Of a DNA stretch of 64,000 bases, positions 55,699-64,000 are shown in pieces (position 1 is the stretch's first letter; each line of letters begins with the position of its first letter). The position numbers and the translations under genes are program-made. The notes beneath the pieces are model-generated. The model ran no database searches, had not been told where the DNA came from, and saw only the letters and a list, made by a program, of their open reading frames with translations. The DNA is from Favolaschia claudopus (taxonomy: Eukaryota > Basidiomycota > Agaricomycetes > Agaricales > Mycenaceae). The stretch spans positions 372,001-436,000 of the forward strand of contig JAWWNJ010000158.1 of NCBI GenBank assembly GCA_037176885.1. The letters are read 5' to 3'.

Positions 55699-55958
55699 AT
55701 GTGGAAGGTTTTCCTGAGCTCTCTTCAAGCTCAAACTGCTTTTTATACGTCGAAAACGGGCAAGAAACGGCCAATACAGAAACTGGGGAGGGAGTGTGAT
55801 GTCACTCAGTTACACCACCCGAAATGTCACGTCGTCCGCTTTGGGTGACGAGGGTGGAGCCGAGGCGAGCTGGCATCACCTCGAGGTGCCGCTTTTGGGA
55901 AGGGGTCGAGTTGGAGTTGAACTCAGCTCGGAGCTAGCTCCAGCTTCCGGCAACACTA
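55699..55958. repeat. Terminal fragment of the TAGTGTTGCCGG hAT family
   Basis: Nearly identical to 21858-22118, ending CCGGCAACACTA. The left half is missing, so it is an end fragment, possibly the terminus belonging to the adjacent hAT gene fragment. Confidence 0.85.
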
Positions 55959-55981
55959 AGTCAAGTAGAATACAAAATATA

Positions 55982-56112
55982 AGGCTCCCGTCACTTCGGA
56001 GCACTTGACGTCACTTGAGATTATTTCTCACCAAAACTTTGGCGTGGAATTTTTCACAAGTGCTCCAAAAGTGACGCTAAATGACGCTAAGACCCAACAG
56101 CCGAATGGAGCC
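55982..56112. mobile_element. MITE, AGGCTCC ends, copy 2
   Basis: Starts AGGCTCC after TA at 55980 and ends CCGAATGGAGCC before TAAGG. The interior GTGCTCC, GTGACGCTAA and CCAAA(A)CTTTGGCGTGGAA match 50723-50862 in inverse orientation. The left inner end has lost ATTCGG. Confidence 0.8.
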
Positions 56113-56173
56113 TAAGGCATTATACGTAGACTAAGCTGGATTTCAGCAACGAGGCCAGATAAGAACATCATTA

Positions 56174-56373
56174 GCGGGTTTGTGCGAAGCGACCCGGGTC
56201 GCTTTGGGACCGCTCAGATCTCGACAACGAGCAGTCTCAGGTGTGAAGTCCCAGCGACCTAGGAGTGCCCCAGGGCAATACTCTTCTAGGTCGCTGAGAG
56301 CTCACACCTGGTATCTTTTGTTGCGGAGATCTGAGCGGTCGAAAAGCGACCTGGGTCGCTCGCACAAACTCTC
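56174..56373. mobile_element. TA-flanked MITE inserted in the stop codon of the recombinase gene
   Basis: The ends GCGGGTTTGTGCGA and TCGCACAAACTCTC lie between TA at 56172-56173 and 56374-56375. Inner CGACCCGGGTCGC and CCGCTCAGATCTC blocks are inverted repeats. On the minus strand the upstream TA plus the first MITE base forms TAG, the end of the recombinase frame. Confidence 0.88.
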
Positions 56374-58641
56374 TATTTGCGTGAGACGCGATCCCCTCGA
56401 GCTGCCCGGGCTTTGTTGATGGCATCCAAGAGAGCTGAAGCGCCTTGGTTTGCTTCGGGATACGCTTCGAGAAATGCGGTCTTGTCTCGTTTGTACCTGT
56501 AAATGTAATGAGTAGTCGTCGTAAGAAACAGCTAAACCTTGGCTAAACCACTCAACTGATCGATGAATTCAGTCGCAACAGTCCTCCGATTGCGGATAAG
56601 ACGAGATTGAGGGCAGCGAGATCGGAATGATGGGTCTCGATGTGGTGGAAGCGGGGAGATTTGATAGAGTTTGAGTTTGAACGGTCGCCACAGAGTTGTT
56701 GGGCATCGATAGAGAATGCGGGGGCAGCGTCCACACTTCAAACAGCATTAGAAGAAATGAGAAACCAACAGGAGTACATTCGATTGAATATACCTGGTGC
56801 GCTGATAGATTTAGCGACGATCCGAAGCAGCTTCTCGAATCCGCTCGAGAGCGCGCGTATATCGGAAGAGAGTGATTGATAGAGCATTGTTATGCTTTCA
56901 GCGGTTGCGGGGGCGGTCAATGAAGCTTCTCCGAGAAGCGTTTTATCTGTATCAGGCTGCGTTGGTAGTAGCATGCCGCTGTAATCATCTTCGTAAGTGT
57001 TTAATTCATAGAGCAGGTATTTGATGAGTGTATCGCGCTGAAATTGTTCGATGATTAGCTAACGGATATATCGAGTCGAATATAGACAACTCAACGTGCT
57101 CTCCTTCGGCCCATCCACCCCACCATCGGACCTGTCGCAGTGTCCAACGCCGACCGACGGGCGCAAACATGAATCTGTATTGTGCGCCGCCACGACGAAA
57201 GCAATGTGTAGAGAATGTTCCATTTGCGCGCGGTAAATCGGCACCAGAAGCAAACTCAGTGATCCATTTTTGAACATCGTCATGAGAAATATGCTCCCCT
57301 GTTTGCACAATACCATTCGCACCAGTGGCTGGAAAGATATAATCTTCTGGCTTTAGAGGCCGTTGATAGATCTCTTGCTCCAAATATTTAACCCAACGCG
57401 TCATCCAGGAGAAGGAATCGCACGCCGGTAGGCCGGATTGTGCGCAGATTTTAAACTTCCCACCTGTAGGCTGTTTCGCATTCAGTAAACTTACATCGAG
57501 TCAAATAAGCAGTGTATACTTCATAGATCAGCTTCTTTGTGAGATTGATTAACCCCGTTTTTGCCATCCCTTCCGATTCGTCAGTTGTAGCTCGAAATAT
57601 GGTGTGTTGAATGCTTTGGAGTCTTCCAATCCGAAGGTGAGATGCTTGCGTTGTAATTTGGTAAGCTCGAAGCAGCTATGATTGTTGTTGTTAAAACAGA
57701 AACAGCAAACTGGGTCGGAATACGGTACCGCGACCAGATGACCCAAGAGGTCGATGCAAAACATTTGAATTCGTTTTCAGGCTCTGTTCTTCCACCGTTG
57801 TCGATTTCCCTTCGTATTCCGACGCCGGGCACTGTTCTTCTGACCAAGCAAACATCCGGGACATAAATTCCTCGGACATGGCGAGGGAGTGCTTGCGGTC
57901 GCCGCCGTCCTTGCCGCATTTGTTTTCAATCGCCGCCATCGTATCTTGAACCTTCGCAGAGTCGATTGGATTACCCTCCCAAGCAGCCGTCGTTGGATTG
58001 AAATGCCATTTGCCTCGATATTTGTCTCCATCCCTGAATCTGTTCTCAAACAATTGCGGAAACAAGTGGAGAGGGAAGACTCACTGCATCTTCCACATAT
58101 GCTTGAATGCAGCTTGAATCGTGTCTGCCGTGCCGATTTTCCGACCCTGCCCATAGATCTTGTATACAAGATAAAGGGAGACCATCTCCGGTGAGTGGAC
58201 ATTCGGAATCGCGTTGAAAGCGCGTCTATAGGCAGGATTATCGAATTTAAACGATGACTCGCCGTCCGGCTCTGACTGGAACTCTCCAGCATCGGGGGCT
58301 ATCCGATCTACATCCTCCTCGATGTCGCTCTCGTCGTCGCTACCCTCCGAGCCCGAATCATCGTCCTTTTCCTTGTTTTCCCCCTTCTTTCCCTTCCCTT
58401 TTCCCTCCGCTTTCCCTCCAACATACTCCTCCGGCCATCGAAGGCCAGCAGCAACAGCCTTGTCATACTTTTTGGTTGTGTTGAATGCTTTTCCGTTGGC
58501 CTTCAATCCGTGCTGCTGAAGCGCGACAATATTCTCGAGTGTCGCCTTGCCGGATTGAGCGAGAAGACCGCGTTTATGACCCTTTGTGATGGTATACGGT
58601 GTCTTGGGCTTTGAGGTCGTTTTTTTAGGTGTCTTCGGCAT
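56373..58641 (-). CDS. Crypton-like tyrosine recombinase, multi-exon
   Basis: A minus-strand gene of about seven exons. Exon 1 (58641-58085) has a basic start MPKTPKKTTSKPKTPY, a helical core-binding-like part with NTTKKYDKAVAAGLRWPEEY, an acidic Ser/Asp/Glu linker and AFNAIPNVHSPEMVSLYLVY. After an intron at 58040-58084 comes QFRDGDKYRGKWHF and AMSEEFMSRMFAWSEEQC, then WSRCFELTKLQRKHLTFG with the first catalytic Arg. Later LKPEDYIFPATGANG, THCFRRGGAQYRFMF (H-x-x-R) and VRWWGGWAEGEH are followed, across an intron of about 57 nt, by RDTLIKYLLYELNTYE, which supplies the nucleophilic Tyr. The last exon reads YKRDKTAFLEAYPEANQGAS and DAINKARAARGD. R-H-R-H/W-Y are all present. The enzyme should cut and rejoin DNA through a covalent Tyr link. 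The frame near 57790 is unclear, so one indel is possible. No element ends were found. Confidence 0.75.
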
Positions 58642-58771
58642 CGCCTAGAGTCGTTTAGAGTCGCGTTTAAGGTACAATATGGGTGGATGAATTCTAGGAG
58701 ATGTTGTTGATACTTGTTAGGTTTACACGCTTGAAGCCTTGATGTGATCGCACACTGAAGGCCGCAACAGT

Positions 58772-59094
58772 CAAGAGTCGAGTGATCTCTGGATCGTGGA
58801 ATTTGATGTGGCCACGCGAGGTGGCGTTGATTGACATCGGATTTTGCCGAATTCAATAAAGGCAGTGGATTTCAAGCTGCTCTCAGCAGACAGCCACATC
58901 CTTTTATCAGCAAACCTGGTTCATTTGTCCAGTTCCTTGAAGTGCTCGCACATCCAGCAGGAAAAACGACCCCATAGCATTGACCAGGTTCCGGGTATTC
59001 AAAAGCCGTTGATGCGGCTGACAAAGAGTTGCCTTTTCCAGGGGGGGGTGGGTCGTGGGAACGTATCCGCGATCCAGAGATCGCTCGCCTCTTG
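58772..59094. mobile_element. Non-autonomous hAT MITE upstream of the recombinase gene
   Basis: The inverted ends CAAGAGTCGAGTGATCTCTG lie between perfect GCAACAGT copies (58764-58771, 59095-59102). It is close to 41837-42183 but with a G-tract of 8. It lies 130 bp before the recombinase ATG, in its promoter. Confidence 0.95.
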
Positions 59095-59475
59095 GCAACA
59101 GTTGAATTGCACGCAGTAAAGCTGAGATACATGTATATAATATATCTAGAATGATTTTGTAAGCCACCAGGAATCACAGGGGACAAGGAAATTAAACAAA
59201 GAGTGCACATACCTAAAATTACAGAAGTTTTGATCATTTTCAGGGCCTACAGAGGTCGGAATAAGTTGCTTGATGTAGTTCCGAGTCCTCCAAACTGTCA
59301 ACCGCAACCTCGGCCATTTCCTAACCAGCACAAGCGTCGAAATCGAGCCCTATTGAGGTAAACATAGCACCGGTGATTGTTTGACTGAGAAATTGAAGCA
59401 GCACAGAGATCCTGAGATGCTAAGTAGATTGACAGAAAATCATTAATCACGGGTCATCCTTCCTATGTATACTTA

Positions 59476-59645
59476 CTGTAGCCTTCTGTATGACTGAAAC
59501 GTAACGCGTAACGGAGGCCTGTTTCTGCCGACAAATCACCCATATATGGCAAGTCACCTTCCTTAAAAGGGTGATTTGTAAGCTGTTTCAGCCGTTTCAG
59601 CCTGTAACGGTCCAAAATTGGTTTCAGTCATACAGAGCGCTACAG
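59476..59645. mobile_element. TA-flanked MITE, CTGTAGCSYTCTGTATGACT ends
   Basis: The ends CTGTAGCCTTCTGTATGACT and the inverse lie between TA pairs (59474-59475, 59646-59647), 170 bp. GAAACGTAACG and CCGTTTCAG phrases inside resemble the other TACTGTA families. Confidence 0.9.
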
Positions 59646-59647
59646 TA

Positions 59648-61436
59648 CTTATTCCAAAATATTTACGCTCGGCGTCACGCATCAGGGTGGTGCCGAGATG
59701 CCGTCGCGTGACATGATGGCTCGGTGATCGTTCCAAATTAGGTGATTCACTTTCGTAGGGGCGGCGCGTTGGTCGCGCTATATTGTCGTTCCAAAAGCTT
59801 TGCTACCTCGGTAATACGTGTCAATGTACTTGTATCTTAGTCTGAAAGCTTCACCCAATTGAAACGAGCCAAAATGAGGAGAATATATTGTGATTTTTCT
59901 GTATTTTCAACTGTTAGCCTCAGTTTTCGGCGGAATTTAGCGCGACATCTCTGCCAAGTAACGTGTTCAAGCTCATGTATGTTTACATGAGTCGTTTGAA
60001 CGCAGAGAAGGTGTCCCGGGTACATCTAGTGGAGAAACAGTGAAGAGAACCCGCCGATTTCCTTTTTGGGATGTTCAACTTGGCTATGACGCGAGTTTAC
60101 GCCAAATATGAAGTCTCTTTCAACATTCTGAGGATACAGAATCATCAATTGGGTCTAGTGGATTCTCCCCAAAGAGTGGTGAGAGCAGGGTGTGCCAGAA
60201 TAAAGCACATCGAATTTATTTTGCTGCGTAAGTGAATGTGGAGAGCGTAAGTAGCGTAAGTACTTACGCTGGGTAAATTTACGGTAAAGATCGTAAATTT
60301 TGTAAATCGGCCCTCGGCTAACGGTCTAGGGCTTTCCATACGCAGTATATGACGGTAATTCCATCACGCCGCTTAGCGTTGCGATCAAGATTTACTTTCT
60401 CAACTTACTGCGTCAGTCCGCGCGTTTGCCAGCGCTCAGACGCGTTTTGAGCGTGTCTTATAATAGTATGGACATAAAAGCATATTCTACGCTTTCAAAA
60501 ACGCGTCTTATTAACGTGTACGACACGCAAATCGGCCAACTTACATCATTCCATCAAAACAACACTGAAGAGCAACATGGGACTTGCGCGTGTGCAGACC
60601 CGTACCTACGCTCAGGATTAGGCTTAGTAGATGTATATGAGCATTCCAGCCTATCTTCTGAGTATGGGAGCCCGTTTTCGACCCCAAATGATTACTTTTT
60701 TGTGAAAACCTCGTGATTTGGAATGTGCTGCTTCCTCAGCTTCAGTAGGGATTTGAAGGAACGTTCCTGATGTCAATATTGCGTGATTTATGAATATAGA
60801 GTACATTTTGACCCTATATACAGGAGTCCTAGCTCTTAAAGGGCATGCAGAAGTGACAAACAAGCCACTGATTCCAACTGAGTCCAATTTTCTATCTCAA
60901 GAGCCATCAACTCAATAGAGAGTCGTTCCCCCCCAATACCTCTCTTAGTATGAGCTAAATGATGAGTTGTTGGGTCCAGAAATATAGCTGATTGTTCCTT
61001 GAGCTCAGCAATGCACCCTGTATGTATATTGCCTTGTTTCTCACAAAAAAGGGCTTTAAAAACATTGTTTTCTTTCCAGCAGGTAACTATAGACTCGATG
61101 GCCTTGTCAGTCGAAATGGTCTTCCAATTAGAGCACCCAACATGCAGGAGCGCGCGAGGGTGCAGCTTGTTTCTTAAAAAGGCAACAGATTGACAGCTGA
61201 TGGGATTGTGATGCCGCCTCGGCGATTTACCGTGACGTGACATATTTACTGATCAAAACGTATCCTAATAGATTCCTATACTTTAAAAGAGCACGGCACA
61301 GCCTTTGTCAGGAAACCACGTGCGCAGCACGTGGATTTACCCACGCCATTCGGCAAAGCTGTGCGACCGCCGTAGGCACGCCGCGAGCGCAGCGAGCGAC
61401 TCCGTGCCGAAGGCAGGGAGCTAAAGCTCGTCCTAT
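59648..61436. other. No confident gene
   Basis: The longest frame, 60836-61243 minus (135 codons, with HVGCSNWKTISTDKAIESIV and a Trp/Cys-rich centre), looks mildly protein-like but is unrecognised. GTAAGTACTTACGC-type palindromes occur near 60245-60275. Confidence 0.3.
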
Positions 61437-61668
61437 ACATGAAAACACAAGGATCAGGACACGTGAAAAGTAACGTGACTTTGACACGAAACCACGGGAC
61501 CATGTCGAGATGTTGCTGCCGGCTGTCGAGATGTTGCTCCCGGTTCCCACGAACCTTCCCGAAGGGCACGCAATCCAGCAAAAAAAAACACGCGGGGTTT
61601 GGGGCGGAGCCCCGACAAGCTGTGCACCAGCCGTAGGGAGGGACGCGAGCGCAGCGAGCCGGCCCTGT
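61437..61668. repeat. GC-rich dispersed repeat, copy B
   Basis: Same sequence as 54315-54600 without the 44-bp insert; continues on the left (61370-61436) into related GCGAGCGCAGCGAGC and CCGAAGGC motifs. It ends about 55 bp before the EPL1-like start. Confidence 0.85.
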
Positions 61669-61721
61669 CATTTTAGTGGGAACCAGACACGTATTGGTCA
61701 CGTGCTGGCACTGATTGGAAA

Positions 61722-62548
61722 ATGCGCCTTTTAGATTGCGTTTACCTCCCCAGTCCCACCTGCTGCTCTTCGATCCCTATCGCTCATCACACTGCTCCCG
61801 ACAACAGTCGTCGCAGAAAGCTAAAAATCTCTAAAAAACAGAGGCTCAGCGTTAGGAGAGAAGACACGTTGGACATCGCTTGGGATGACGATGCACCCAA
61901 AATCTCGGCTGGCGACATAGGATACGTGGACATCGACGACGTTCAGGTCTGGCTTTTGGCCTCAAGTTTGTGCTGCTCCTAAATTAGCGCCAGGAGCATC
62001 ATCTACAATCCGCTTTAAAGGTCGCGGGAAGTCTCATCCCCACGCCGGGCACGCTGCAGCTCTCTGATGAACACTATACTCAACTATACCCTCCACTGCA
62101 GTGGCGAGACTCTGAAGTCTACATCAACACGGAGAAGGAACTCGACTTTGGCAACGTTTTAAGCGGGGACGGATACTTGCTCGATGAAACTGATGCGGAC
62201 TGGCTACAGAGCAATAACCAAGTGGCAAACGGCAAGACCATATCTGAAGACGACATGGAGTTGGTGATGGGTATCTTCGAGCAGCTCACAGGTCTCCAGG
62301 TGATACCAGCTGAGGTCTGCGGTCGAAGTATCCTTATTGCTGCTCGACAGGAACCACGGGATTGGGCTTCATACATGATCTTGTTCTCTTCGAAACTAGC
62401 AGCCACCTGCTTTGCGTCGGGCATGGTGCCGTCCTGGGTGCCACCGCCACATTCCCTGGTCTATATTGCGCAACAGGTCTATCCCCATTGGAGACACCGA
62501 CGAACCCTTTTGGACAATAGCAAACTCAGACCATCTCACAATGTATGA
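61722..62548 (+). pseudogene. EPL1: Enhancer-of-polycomb-like (EPL1) gene, partial
   Basis: EPL1 is the scaffold subunit of the NuA4 histone acetyltransferase. The first frame gives RRRKLKISKKQRLSVRRED and DIGYVDIDDVQ, like the EPL1 N-terminus. A second frame from about 62030 reads LIPTPGTLQLSDEHYTQLYP, SGDGYLLDETDADWLQSNNQ, KTISEDDMELVMGIFEQLT and, after a diverged stretch, VYPHWRHRRTLLDNSKLRPS: the IPTP, DE-x-D-x-xWL, ISED and YxHWxxRR blocks of the EPL1 domain in order. The joining of the two frames (61950-62030) could be an intron or a shift. The C-terminal half of a normal EPL1 (usually several hundred residues more) is missing, so this is probably a partial copy. Confidence 0.6.
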
Positions 62549-62667
62549 ATATCAGCCTCTGCATACCGGGTTGAACTTGATTTCGGTGGCTGCAGTACCA
62601 TGAAAAGAGTTTCTCAGAGGACGCTTATCAATGTTTTCGCCCGCGTTCCCATCCGACTGCCAGAGCC

Positions 62668-63291
62668 ATGCGTTCGCTACGTCGCCGGTCAACAGGTTCT
62701 CAAAAGCCTCTCAATCTCACTCCGATACCGTCGCGAAAACTTCGCCTCTTACCCCCTCGCCCACCACAAGAGCGAATTCCGGCTTCTGTGCGGTCCCAGA
62801 ATCCTCGCCCCACAAAGATCCGTCTGGTGGTTCGTGACGACCGGCAGAGTTCCACAGCGACTTCAAGTAGTAGCCATGATCCCCTCTGGGACCCGGATGA
62901 AGGCACCTCTACCCATTCCTCTGCAAAAGCCGGACTCAGTGAAGTCGAGGGATTACGGGACAGCGAGGTAGCTGATTTAGCAGCAGCAGGCGTGCATGCA
63001 CCGCGCGCATATCACGCTACCCAGGCCCTGGATAATGGCACGAGCACGAACGTTGCCGACAAACCTAGACGCACAGTCGATCCCCTAGTCCGCGAGCGCA
63101 ACCGGCTGAACGCTCAGAGATCACGAGACAACAGAAAGGCTGAATTGGCCACACTCACGGCTGAGGTGGAACGCTTGCAGCGAGTGGCCGCTTATCTCCA
63201 TGACTGCCTCCAGCTTGCGCAAGAGAATGCTAGCATCTCGGCTGGGTTGAGTGTCCTCAGTCAATTAGTCAACGCAGCAAGTAACGGATGA
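62668..63291 (+). CDS. bZIP transcription factor
   Basis: A 207-codon intronless frame. The N-terminal ~135 residues are Pro/Ser/Arg-rich and look disordered. Residues about 140-165, VRERNRLNAQRSRDNRKAEL, form a basic region with the N-x7-R pattern of bZIP DNA-binding domains, followed by a leucine zipper (LATLTAEVERL, with L/V heptads to about 195: LHDCLQLAQEN, LSVLSQLV). It should dimerise and bind DNA in the nucleus. It follows the EPL1-like fragment by 120 bp on the same strand. ATGs at 62668 and, in another frame, 62631 exist; the former leads directly into the bZIP frame. The size fits small fungal bZIPs. Target genes cannot be told. Confidence 0.75.
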   Translation: MRSLRRRSTGSQKPLNLTPIPSRKLRLLPPRPPQERIPASVRSQNPRPTKIRLVVRDDRQSSTATSSSSHDPLWDPDEGTSTHSSAKAGLSEVEGLRDSEVADLAAAGVHAPRAYHATQALDNGTSTNVADKPRRTVDPLVRERNRLNAQRSRDNRKAELATLTAEVERLQRVAAYLHDCLQLAQENASISAGLSVLSQLVNAASNG

Positions 63292-64000
63292 AGCAAGTGC
63301 ACAGCTGTCATGGATCACAGACGTCTTGGTGCACGGACGTCTCGGCTCCAAGTCTACGATCGTGAGTCTTGAACATTGTTCCTATGTCTATCATTTATCC
63401 CTTTACTCTACATTCCATTCCTCTCCTCATCATTCCTATCCTGAGACCCTACCTAGTTTCCTATGTCATTTATCCCTGTCTCAGAGACTCCCTACCATGT
63501 ATAAGAAGTCGTAGATACATCCGTTGAATATCATCTTACATTCAACCCACTTTTGTGTGCAAACACTTCTATTCAACAATCTACTCTCAAGTAACTAGTA
63601 AAGCTTGACGCTACTAGTCTACTTCTCTGCTGGAGAAATACAGTAAAGCGGAACGCTACTGTATTTTGGCATCGCCCTTTGCTTGCGGATTTCCACGAAG
63701 AACTCGAGGATCGACCGTATCTTTAACAACAGCAATTCAGTTTGCGCTTCGCTACTGAAGCAATGTAATTCACTTGTATGATAGTGGACCACACTTCGTG
63801 ACAAATCAATAAACGTAAGTACTTACATTAGTGTTCAATTAGTCTCGTAAACAAGATTCATAAACTTTTTTGAAGATAGTCGTTCAAACGTATATAAAGT
63901 CTGGGACGTACACTGAGATGATGTGGACTGGACATCTGAGCCCGGCGCTCCGAGAAGCTCGCCTCGGCGATGTCCCTTTGATGTGCGGTGGCCAACATCC
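63292..64000. other. No gene recognised at right edge
   Basis: CATTTATCCCT and CATTCCTATCCTGAGA-type phrases repeat near 63390-63480 and CGCTACT(A/G)TA near 63610 and 63652. No ORF with a motif. Confidence 0.3.

Noticed and set aside
56373..58641. Starship captain (DUF3435) identity for the recombinase
   Set aside because: The motifs fit the tyrosine recombinase fold, but no large cargo block or Starship-like boundary is visible, and those elements are best known from ascomycetes. Crypton-like is the safer label.

Overview
The window looks like transposon-saturated DNA from a filamentous basidiomycete, most likely an agaricomycete. The signs are short (45-60 nt) GT-AG introns inside broken genes, chromodomain Ty3/gypsy and Ty1/copia retrotransposons, basidiomycete-type hAT transposases, and a multi-exon Crypton-like tyrosine recombinase of a kind I associate with agaricomycete genomes. 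There are no rRNA genes, no bacterial operons and no CRISPR. Most long ORFs without domains are shadows.

Layout. 0.7-1.9 kb is an array of short palindromes with a 224-bp tandem repeat. 3.2-4.3 kb has a retrotransposon LTR end and a TIR element. 5.2-11.9 kb is a nest: a TA-flanked MITE split by a 2.3-kb TIR element and by a 3.9-kb TIR element, the latter itself split by a 2.1-kb hAT element with a broken transposase. 12.6-17.1 kb is bounded by long inverted repeats and holds a decayed 3'-5' exonuclease-like gene plus two related MITEs. 18.7-25 kb is MITEs, a SINE-like insert, a chromodomain relic and an unrecognised exon series. 25.1-30.4 kb is one dead Ty3/gypsy chromovirus on the minus strand. 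31.0-33.0 kb is a small LTR element with CGTAT target duplications. 35.4-38.9 kb is a 5'-truncated LINE whose RNase H end is amplified four times. 38.9-47.7 kb is MITEs and copia/gypsy relics. 47.8-49.35 kb is a Pumilio-family gene copy. 49.7-56.4 kb is MITEs, a Tc1 fragment and a hAT N-terminal fragment. 56.4-58.6 kb is the best-preserved gene, the tyrosine recombinase. 61.7-63.3 kb carries an EPL1-like fragment and a bZIP gene.

How it fits together. The autonomous elements seen here are nearly all defective: the gypsy reverse transcriptase has YLDH in place of YxDD, the hAT genes lack one end or the other, and Tc1 is cut by a MITE. They sit among many short TIR elements, so mobilisation in trans is likely. 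Target-site duplications and paralogous empty sites let several insertions be ordered. Coding regions that look least damaged are the tyrosine recombinase, the bZIP gene and, with one probable frameshift, the Pumilio gene.

Limits: all calls come from reading the sequence and the translations. Exon boundaries are inferred by eye. No database search or alignment was run.
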